This document shows positions 18,582-30,500 of a stretch of 59,532 nucleotides of DNA, piece by piece (positions within the stretch are counted from its first letter, which is position 1; each line of letters opens with the position of its first letter). A program made the position numbers and the translations under genes. The notes under the pieces are model-generated. The model made no database searches. It worked only from the letters and a program-made list of their open reading frames with translations, and had not been told where the DNA came from. The DNA comes from a virus, in the IMG/VR virus record IMGVR_UViG_3300030098_005108, positions 1 to 59,532 of that record, one strand, 5' to 3'.

Positions 18582-21500
18582 TGGCAGATAATGATTACAC
18601 TTCAGGTCTTAATGATATATTAGGAAATTTATCTAAACCTACACCAATACCACAATCACCAGAACAAGATATTAAAAATCTTTATGAAGGAGAAATGCAA
18701 AGCACCCCATCAGGATTAGGTGGTTTAATAGAAAATTCAATACAATCAAATACTATAAATGATATTGCTTTTGATCAATACGCTCAAGGCGTGGCTGCAG
18801 GTCAAATGGGAGATGCAATGTATGCTGGTTTAGATGCAGAAAGATATGGTCCTGCGCCTCAACAACAAATAACAGATCCTAATGCAATGATAGGCTCTAC
18901 TGGACAAAGAGTTGCTAGAGGATTAAAAGCTGGTTGGGGTGATTTAGTTTCAGGAACAGGAGACACTATAGATTGGATTTCTGCCGCTATAAAACCAGGA
19001 GAAGGAGATTTAACAACAAGTGTTGGCTCTTATTTAAAAAAGGTGGGCACGGAGTATCAAAACGAAAATGCCTTAATATTAGCTGAAGACTTACAAGAGA
19101 TAGAGTGGCACGATATGTTTGATGGAGAATTTTGGTCTTCTAAAATGTCAAGACTTGTTCCTTATGCTTTATCTTTTATTTTACCTTCTGGAGTTGGGGC
19201 GGTCGGAGCAACAAGAATGTTAGGTCGCTTTGGCCCTACAATGCTTAAGTCTATGAAAGAAAGCGGTAAATTTGGTAGAATGAGTAGAGGGGGTGGAAAA
19301 GGAATAGGAGGAGTTGACATATCAAAAGCTGGAAGGGCAGGATTTAAAGGGCAGGCAGGAAGTGGAGTTCTAGGTCAAATAGGAATAGATCTAGGAAAAC
19401 AAGGTTATAAGCCGACTAAACTTCTTAGAAATACTACTGCATTTATAGGCGCTGGTACAGCAGGAAACCTTGCTGAAGGAGCTTATTTGTCAGGAGAGGC
19501 GTATCAAGAAATGATAAATGAAGTTGATGAAAATGGACAGCCAATGTTTACTCCTCAAGAAGCCGCTCATCACGCTGCTGGAGTTATGGTTGATAATGCC
19601 GCATGGATAGGTGTTGATGCAATGCAATATGCCCTTTTATTTGGGGGACTAGGAAGAGGTGTAATGGGCAGGCTTTTAAAAAGTACCGTAACTAAAAAAC
19701 CATTTGGGGAAAATATGAAAGCTCTTACAGGAATGCTTGCAAGAAGAGCTGCTGACACTCCAGTTGCAGCAACATATCTAAGTGCTGAAGCTCTTACAGA
19801 GGGATTTCAAGAGGTTTTTCAAGAATGGGCTAAATATGCAGAAATACAAGAGGCTAAAGGTGAGGACTGGGACTCATGGACAACATGGATGAAAGAAGCC
19901 CCTCTTGGAGAAAATGCCATGTTAAGAGATGTATTTTGGTCTTCTTTTGGTTTGGGGGCGGTAATGGGTGGAGCAAGAGGGTATTATGACGCCTATGCGG
20001 AAAGAAAAAAGAAACTGGATGATAAGATAGATGGATGGAACAATATAATTGAATTAGCCAAAGAAGGAGAGCGTAATCCGAGAATATATCAAAAAAAATA
20101 TGGAGAAGCTATAGACAATTCATTGGCTGATACTGTTTGGGACTATTATGGAGACGGCTCTGTTGCTATGGCGATGATAGATAATTATGTGAAAGACAAG
20201 CTAATGACAGAAGAATTAGCAGAAGAAAGAAAATCTCTCATAGAAAATATGGAGAAAATGTATGAAAAACATACAATAAATAGCGGATTAACAGAGGCTG
20301 GAGCAAAGCAGGCGTTTCGTGTAGAGGTGGTTTTGTCTGATTTAAATAGACAGGAAAGTGCATTAAAAGAAAGATATCAGGGATGGATAAAACAGCAAAA
20401 AGAAATATTTAAAAATGATAAAGACAAATTAAATAAAATATTAGAACAGGGAGAAATAGAGTTTAAGGGAGAATATAGAGCTCCAGTAGAAGACGAAGTG
20501 TCTTTAGAAACTATAAGATTCCAAAAAGATCAATTTAACCAAAGATTAGAAGATATATATGCAAGAAGATTAGATCAGGCTCCTGTGGCTAAATCTACTG
20601 GAAAAAGAGATGCTAGATTTAAAAAGGAGGGGTTAGATCAAGAGAAATATGAAAAATGGACACAGGAGGGAGAAAAACAAAAACAAGAAAGAGAAAAAGC
20701 AGAAGCAGAAGCTAAAGCTAAAGAAAAGACTGGTATATTTGAAACAGTTAAAGATTTAGGAGGTAAAGCCGTAGAAGGTGTTAAAAGTTTATTTGGTAAA
20801 GCAAAAGAAAGTCAAGCGTGGAAAGATGTAGCCGAAGCGACAAAAGGTATAGCAACAAAATCTTGGGCAGCCATGGGGGAGGCTTTAAAAAAGGGTGCAG
20901 AAAAAAGAACTGAATCTATGGCCAGAAGAATGGTTATAGAAGAAGGAAAAAAAAGAGTCAACAGAACAAATTATTCAAAAGCAATTGAAGAGATAAAAAA
21001 TGGCAAAATAAATTCTGCCAAGCAAATATTAAAGCAAGGTGTAATTGTAGACAAAAATGATATAGAAAACATTAAAGATCTTTATAATGTAGATGATGCT
21101 GGGGCAAACGCTATAATAAATAAAATATTAGATAATGATATAAAAAATATAGAGGCAAAACTAAAGGAAAACCCAAACTTAACAGGAGAAGAGCTTAAAG
21201 AATTAATTATAAAAGAGATGACTTCTGAAAAAGGAAAAGAAGCCATTAGTTCTATTCTTAATAAAGTAAAAGAAAGGTTTAAAAAGAAAGATACAAAAAA
21301 GACAGAAGAAGAAACAATTGATGTAGAATATGAAGATGTCACCGAAAAAACATTAACTGAAAAAGAATATTTAGAAAAATTAAAAAAAGATAGAAAAAAA
21401 GATGGCAGTATAGTTACAATTTTAGATGAGAATAGCTTTAAAACTGAAATTTTTAAAAAAGGTAAGCTTATAAAAAAAGAGAATATTGATGACATAAAAG

Positions 21501-24500
21501 TTGGTGATGCTATAATGAATAAACAAGGCACTTCTTTTGTGGTAATTGAAATCAAAGAAGATCCCACGGTTATGGGAGGTAAAATATTTAAGTCTCGCCA
21601 AGCCCTAATGACTCAAGAGCTGAAGATGAAACAGGGAATTTATCTTGCAGAAAGGGTGTCTGAAAAAATAACAAGTAAAAAGTCTCAAGCAGACGTAAAA
21701 AAAAAAGACCAACCAAGGGTAGTTCCTAAAACAGAGCAATATCAAAAAACAGAAGCAAGTTTAGAAAAAGGTGCTCGTCAGATAAAAAAAGCTGATATAC
21801 AAAAAGGCACAGGTCCTAATTACTTTATAAAAACTCCAGAAGGAGAAACTATTCAATATAGAGATTTTGACAATATTTCTGATAAATATGTGTTAGATGA
21901 AGGCGCTAATGTTGAATTGCGTTTAAGAAAACCAATTAAAGGTCAAGAAGGCGTTGTTGAAGTAGATGGCAAATTATATTTTCAATTTGATAATCTTTTA
22001 TATGAAACTGAAATAGAAGTTGTTATAAACGGTGAAGTTGTGGGTAAGGTGGCTCAACGAGATTATAAAGCCAAAGAGCCTACAAAAAAAGCCAAGAAAA
22101 AAGATACACGTAAGATAGATCAGCTAATAGGTGCTGTAAAAGAATCTAAAGAAAAAATTAAAAAGTATTTTACTAGAGCTCAAAAAGATATTCCTGATTA
22201 TAATCCAGAATCTTTAACTATAGATCCTTTGTATCGTCATGGTACTGGTATAGAGGCGAGAACAATAGTTGAGGATATAGTGCAAAAAAGATTTCCTGGA
22301 TCAAAAGGTTTTGTGGCGTATACAGCACTAACAGATGATTTTGGTCAAGAGGCATCTTCTTTGGCTATTGGCTCTACTATATTTATAAATGAAAACTCAG
22401 TAAAGCAATCAGATATAATTCACGAAGCTGGGCATATCTATTATAATTTAATGGGAGACACGCCATTAATGAAAAAAATTAAAAAGCTTTTACCTAAATC
22501 AGAGTTATATCAAAAAACTAAAAAAGACTATCCAGAACTTACTTTAATGAAGTTTAAAGATCTTAATATGACATTAGGTCTTATCTATAGAGAGATATTT
22601 AAAAATACAAACAAAGAATATGATTCTTTTCCAGATTTAGTTGATATTGCAAATAATATTGCTGCTGCTGAAAAAGCAGGAGATAGCGCTAGAGTTAATG
22701 ATTTATTTGTATCTCTTAGAACTCAGTTAAAAATTAATGGAGGTAAAGATGTAAGGGTGGATAGACAAAAACACTTGCTTGAAGAAACATTCACAAGAAC
22801 ATTAGAGTCATTCTCATACGGCACTGTAGATGCTGTTGTAAAGGGTTCTGCTGCTCAAAAGCAACTAGAAAAAGATTTAATACAATTCTATAAAGAAACT
22901 AAAAAATTAGCCACAGAAGAAGAGGCTAGAAAACTACTAGATCTTAGTGTAGACAATATAGCTTCGTTAGATTTAGAAGCCGCAATGAAGCATATACTAT
23001 TAGATTTTAATTCTGCCGATAGAACTGTGCCGTATATAATGAATTCTGCATACGGTCCCATTAATAAAGCTAATAAAAAAATATTAAGAAATACTGCTTC
23101 TTATTCAGCGGTATCTTTTTATATATCAGAAAATATACAGCTTGAAGATAACGAGCAAATTGTTAAAAATGTAATGCAGTTAATAGCTGACGACTCTGCA
23201 TTAACATTAGACAATAAAGATGTAAAAGATTTAGAACAATATATACATTCTATAATTATACAATTAAAAGATAATAAGAATCTTAAAGAGGCAGATAGGA
23301 TATTAGACGAGAGATTATCTGGAATTGGATTAGGAGGAAAACACAAAGAAGGAGAAAATGTAAAAGAAGCTTCTGAAGAGACTGATAGAGATAAAGAAAA
23401 GCTAAGAGTACTTCCTACAACTACAACTAATTTTATCAAAAAGATAGTAGAGTATTACAATAGAGATAAGGATGAAAAAAGCATGATAAGCAGCAAAAAG
23501 ATATTGTCTGCTATAATGTCTTTAGCAAAAGAAACAAAAAACAATCCTTATTCTTTTATTATTGAGATGAGAAAATCTTTGAATCCTAATATACAGAATA
23601 TGGTCATGACTATGGATCAAATTTATTCTCAGGTGGAAGGATTAACTAATCCCAAAAGATATACTAACGCTAAACTTGTAGAGTTGAAGGGGCCTATAGA
23701 AGGAATTAATATAGAGGTATTAGCTCATAATGTATTAAGCATAGGCGATAATGGGCAGAGAGCTTGGTATAGAAATTTGTCTACTAACATGACTATAGAA
23801 AAAAAGGTGTTAGATAGTATACTTAAAGGCCTAGAGGATAACACTCAAAAAGAAAAAGATATTGCAGAGGTATATAATAATTTATTTGACGATACAAACT
23901 ATCTGCAATCAATTAAAGATAAAAAGAAAGTATATAGAAGAAATGATATTATTGCAAGAAACAATTCTGCTGAAAAAATATTAAATATATTATTTGATTT
24001 AGAAAACGGAGAGTTTATAAATAAAGATGTTTTATTGAACAATCAGATAATGTTCAACGGAAAAAAGCAATTTATTCATAATATATTATTTGATCATACT
24101 ATACAAAAACAATTTACAACCGACAAAGGAAAGACTATAAAATTAAAAAAACCCAATATAATATTAAAGAATAAAGATATTTTTACAGTTTTTGATACAA
24201 GAAACGATCAGAAAAAATTCACCCATAAAGGGGTAAATGATTATCAAGCAAAAGGAGTTTTTCGTGATAAGCAAATAGAAATAAGGAATATAGTGACTCA
24301 AGGCCTAGTTATGTCTAGAGCAGAGAACTATATAACTATGATAGACAATGTAGAGCAAGATGGTGTTAGCGTTTTAAATAAAGATAATGGATTTTGGAGT
24401 AGAACAAAAAATGTTTTTGAAGTTGCTAATAGCGGTGTAAAGTTTGGTGAAAAAGATTTAATAAATCCAGAACATAATATTTTTGTAGCAATGGCTCAAC

Positions 24501-27500
24501 TGCAAGGGAAAGAAGAGGGTAAGAATTATTTAAATCCTTTTAATATTACTGTTCATTCTGGAATGATGAGATACTTTGAAAAAGACACTCATGGATTAAA
24601 AAATAAAGAAGGCCTCGCTAGAAAAGCAAATGATGTAAATCCTAACGAATTAACGGTGGGAGACTTCTTTATGTTTTTATCAAGATACAATGAAGGCAAA
24701 AGAAATAATGAAAAAACAATTTACTACGATCAGCCTATTGCTGTATTTGCCGATAAAAGCAGAAGGTATTATATACAAAGTATAATAGCTCATGATGCTA
24801 AAAGCAGAAAAGCTTTATTATCTAGAATAGCAAAAAATCCTGCTTATAAAAATAAAGATAAAAATAAATATAAGCTTGGCGATGAAGTGTTCCCTTATAA
24901 AATTAAGAATAATAGACTAGTAGGAGAAGACATGAATACTCTAATAAAAAATTGGAGAGATTATATGCAAAAAAATAGAGAATTATTTTTAAATAATAAA
25001 GATCTTAAAAAAGTTTTAGACTCTAAAAGGCAACCCACTAATGAGGTATTAGAAGCCTTTCTAACTTCTTATATAGCTAACAAGTTTATGGCTCAACAAT
25101 TATTTGTACATGATCATAGACAGTCTGATAATGAAATAGATTATATCAAGCGTGCTGCTGGTGCAATTGCTGGGCATACAAATTTTGACAGAAATACTTC
25201 TGTAGAATTTTTTGTAACTAATGATTATTATGTAGCAAAAGATGATAAAACTATTTTTACAGAAGAAGGGGCAAAGGTAGAATTTGGAGAAAATTGGAAG
25301 AAAGAGGTTGCTGTTGAAAATGATGCAATGGGATATGTACTTCCAAAACAAGCTGAATTAATAAGAGCTAAATATGGTGACTCTCAAAAAGTAGGAAGTG
25401 TATTTAAATTTGTATATCATTATACTGAGTTAGACGGCCCATTAAAAGACAGAACTACTTATATGAAGTTTGCTGTACACACTTTAACTAAAGAGATGGA
25501 GGATTCAAGCCCTTATTTAAAAAATCTTGGAGAGGCGTTAAGAGAAAGAACTAAAAATGTTAGAAAAGCATCAAAAGAAAATGGGAAGGGTGTTGGTAAT
25601 TTAATAATAGGAGCCTCTAAATCAGCAGCCAAATTATATGCAGGAGAACAAAGATTTATTCATGATATAACTTCTATAGATAATATGGAGGAAATGTTTG
25701 ATAAGCAAGACGAAATATATAAAGACGCTGAAGGATATAGAGGATTGTCTGGAGAAGGATTTGGTATACAGTTGGAACTTGACAAACAAACAGACGAAAG
25801 ATTCTTCCCTTCACAGTTATTTTATAATTTATTAAATAATATAACCGAAGAAAATAGAGAGAGCGTAGCAAGAATGCTTCAACTTAGAGAAAAAGTAATG
25901 AAGGCTAATAACGAAAAAAGAAATTCTTCCATTATAGAGGTAGGTGAAAATAAAAATATCTTTAAGGAAAGAGATTCTTTTAAGTCATCTGTTACAGCAG
26001 ATATATATGATATATTAGTAGAAAGCTCCTATGATAATTTACATCCTATGTATCCCTATTTAAATGCCCCACATAACGCTGTTGCTACAGGACGTATCAC
26101 TCATAAAGGAACTAAGATGTATACTAAAGGATCTATAGGTTATCAGTCCTCTAGTATAGGAATGGGGCTAAGATCATACCAAAAAGGATTATATAAAGGT
26201 CAAGCAAATGAATATATAAAAAATGAAGATATAGTAGTGTCTGAAGCTATAGTTCCTGGATACCTAAAAGATGACGGTGTTAAGGTGGGAGATCTGTTTA
26301 TCGGAACAAGAGTCCCTGCTCATGGTAAAGTAAGTAGTTCTGTTTTTATAGTAAAAGGTTTTCACAAACAAGTTGAAGGATCTCCTAATTCTAATGTAAC
26401 TATACCAGCATGGGTGAGTAAATTTTGGGGAGCTGATTTAGATGGAGATTCTATACATATGAATTTTAGATGGACTAATGAGGAGGTAGCCAAGCGAGAA
26501 TGGAAAAAAGATTCAAATGAATTTTTTGATAGATATGTGGCCTTAGTTAGTCAAAAAGAAAAAGAAAAAGAAATAAAAGCTGATATTGATTTTGTTGGTC
26601 CTGCTAAGAACGCTATTGAATTAAGAGATAAAATTTATGGGGTTCCAAAAACATCTAAAGAGTCTCAATTAACCCCAGAGGGTGACGGTAAAATGTTTGA
26701 AGATAACGTTCCAGCTAAACATTTAGTAGGTAGAATAGCCGCTCTAATGAGAACTTTTAATGTATTCTCTAATAGTCAAGATAGATTACCTGTAAAAATA
26801 TCTATTAAAAATAAAGAAGGGGTGGTAGAGCACGATAAGTTTTTTGATAATCCTTCTTTAGAAAACAATATAGGTAATTGGTATGGTGTAGCGCAATTAC
26901 TTAATATAGCATTAGATAATGCAAAATATCAATATGCTAGTCAATTAGGGATGAATCAAGAAAGTATATTCTCTTATGTTCTTTTAAGAAGATTAGGCTA
27001 TTCTTTAAATGATTTAACCCTTATGTTTAATGCGCCTTTCGTTAAAAAATATTTAGAATATAAAAGAGCTAAAAGCAAAAACTATATATCTAAAGATAGC
27101 GACATAATGGAAATGTTTGCAGATAAGAATAGCGAATTCAAAAAGAATGATTTTGCTGATTTTATGGAGGAGAATCAAATGATACCAGATATTAAATCTA
27201 TAATTAAAAATGAAAGAGTAGACATAGATATAAATAATATTACAAATAAAGACCAACAACAGAAAATTATAGAATTAATATATATATTGGATAATTATGA
27301 TAGTGTTTTAGTTAGTCCGTTTTCAAAAGCCTTTACTGTTCACCAAACTATTGAAAAAAATCCTTTAGAACTTAATAAAATACATAGCGCTATAGAAACG
27401 ATAATTAATAATACTATAAACGGACAGAGAAATACAATTTTAGGATGGGGAGGTGAGTATTTAAATTATGAATTAGAAAACAATACAATAAATAATCCAA

Positions 27501-30500
27501 TAGTAACACATGGGGTTGGGCTATTTAAAACTATGTTGGATAGGGCGGAACAAACCGATATAAGATATAGCCCTTATATTAGAAGAATATTAGAGGGTAA
27601 ATCTAAAGAAGTATTGAATAATTTAGGAGAATCTAAATCAGAAGTTATTAATCAGGTAATTGCAAATAATATAAGAAAGCAGTCTGGCTTAATAAATCGT
27701 GTTGTAAAAAAACCGATGTTAATTAAAGAGTTTAAAGAATTAAAAGAAAATACAAGAGAGAATTATTTTCTAGATAGTATAATACAGATTTCTGAAGACG
27801 AAAAAAATATTGTAATTAATAGGCAAACAATAACAGACTTTACTTCTTATAAAACTATTCAGCAAGCAAAAGATGCCTTTGCTGATCTATCTGAAACGTC
27901 ACAAGATTTAATTTTTGAGATAGAGTATCTTTTTAATTTATTTGGATATAAAGGAGGTGCTGGACAAGCCTCATCATTCGTTCCTTTCTTTGATGATAAA
28001 TATGTTGAAAGAATTAATGATGGCATGAACAAGGTTATTGAGCATAATAAAACAGCTTTTGCTGAACTTAATAATGAGGGTGTTTCACAAGAACTGCTTG
28101 ATGCTATTGAAGATGTACAAAAAAGAAAAGCAGGTCTTGACAGTTTAAGCGCTAAGAAAGAAAGAGATATAGCGTCTAAAGACAATAACAATATATATCC
28201 AAATCCTATAAAAAAACCTAAAAAGGTTATTACGGCTGACACATCTTACAATAATGATCATTTAGGAGGTGGAGTAGAATTTATGTCTTTTCCAAAGTGG
28301 GCTGCTGATAAAGGTATTGATATATCTAAAATAGAAGAAGACTCTAATACATTTAGAATACTTACGCAAAATTATAGTAAATATAAAGACCATTTAAGAT
28401 TAGTTAGAGAATTTGAAGCCACGCTAGAGAAAAAACCCTTAAGTAAATATACTATGGAGGGATTATATGATGAAGCGAGGAAGTTTAGAAAAATGGATAA
28501 TTCTGCCACTAAAGGCATAGCTTATACAATAGAAAAAGAAATAGGACAAAGAGCATTTCAAGAACAAGCTAAATATTTAAGAGACGTAGGGGCTAGTAAA
28601 GGATATGAATATAATATTCCTGGAGTAGACGGTGTAGCTCAAGATGATTTAACTAATTTTCAAGCATGGTTAGGCTCTAATAATATGACGTCTAAAAGGC
28701 CTGAGATACAGTATTTAATTAATGAAGCTCAAAAAGAATACAGAAAATATATGCGAAGCTTTAAAGAGCATAAAAATTTAATAGAAGAAAAAAATAATGC
28801 TTTAAAGAGATCAAAATTAAAAGGCCTTAGTATATTAGAAAGAGTAAGAAAAGGATTTGATTCTAATGCTCGTTATCAATATATATATGGCAATATAGCT
28901 ACTGTAGAAAATGGTAATGTTAGGTTATTTACTCCAGAAGAAATAGTAGAAAATGGAGTGGAATTAACGAGGCAAGAAGAAGAATACTATGCCACATATA
29001 AAGCTGTTGCTGAGATATTATTAGGATCAGAAGGCGGTGAGACTATAGTTCCTGGAATGCAAATGGGTACTTCTGAGAGTATGGCAAGAAGCGGCTTATT
29101 TGGTCTTTACAGCTCATCTATTGATTCTTATGACTATAATAGGGTTAAGGTTTATGGAATAGATGCAAATGGCGACAGAGCCTTAAAAACGTTTTATGAA
29201 TGGAAGTATGATGTTTATAAAGGAAGAACAGGAAAGCTTAAATTAAAATCTGGTAGAGAAATATTTGAATTAGACAAACTTAGAAGAAAAGCTAAAGAAC
29301 TTAAGGCTAAAGGTAAGCATGAAGATAATAGTAGGATTATACTGTCTGATGTAGAATATGATGCATTAGTAAATAATGGAGCAATGCTTAAGAGAATGAT
29401 TGGTTATGATAAAGTAAGCGATATTGATGCTGAGTTAATACAAGAATACGAAAGAAGAAAAGGGGTTAGAGCCCAAAACATTTCTTATGATATTAATACT
29501 ACATTATTAGAATTTACTAGAAGCCATATATTCCAACACGGTGAAGGCTTATATAAGCTGGAAGATGGACGGCCTGTAGAAAGAGAAGATCGTTTTACTG
29601 GTATGGGTAAAGTCGCAATACTTACAGATTCTATTATAGGATTTAATAAAAACTTAGATAATAAAAATGCTGTTAGATATTTAACAGGATGGTGGAAAGA
29701 AGGATTTTTAGAGAAGAAACAGCAAGTTGGTATATTTGGTAAGACAGGAGACAAGGTTATTGATACCTTTGTTAGACTAACATCTTTACGATTGCTTGGA
29801 TTTAATATGAGCATTGGTATTGGTAATACGCTTGCTGGTAAATATCAAGAATTACGTAAGCGTGGAGGAAAACAATTTATAAAAGGAGAAGCCAGGTACT
29901 GGAAAAATCTTTTTAGCTCAAGAGATATATTAAAAAAATATAGAATTATTGAATATAGTTTTGATGAATTTATGCACCTTTCTGAAAGAAAAGGAACTTG
30001 GGGCAAAATAGAAAGATGGTCTTATATGTTTATGGATGGCACAGAAAGCTATATTCAAGGTGCTGCTTTCTTGGGAGAATTAACAGATGAAGAATTTAGA
30101 ACAGGCGAGATATCAGAAGAAAGAGTAATGCATATTAATCATAAAATATCTACATTACACGGAGAAGGATATACTGCTTTAGACGCTAGTTTACTTTCTA
30201 TGTATTCTTATGGTAGAGCTTTATTACAGTTTAAGAAATGGTTTATTACTTTAATAGGAGATAGATTTAAAGCTGAAGACATAGATAGATTTGGAGATGT
30301 TAATATAGGTAGTTATAGAGCAAGCTCTGAATTTATAACAGATTTATTTAGAAAATATTTTGCTGGAGGAATAACTAAAAAAGAAATAATAGATATATAT
30401 AATAATTCTAGCGAAAAGAGAAAAAGAGAAATGCGTAATCATGTTGCTGGAATAGGTATAGGGGTTACGTTATTATCTTTAATTGCTATAATGGAAGATG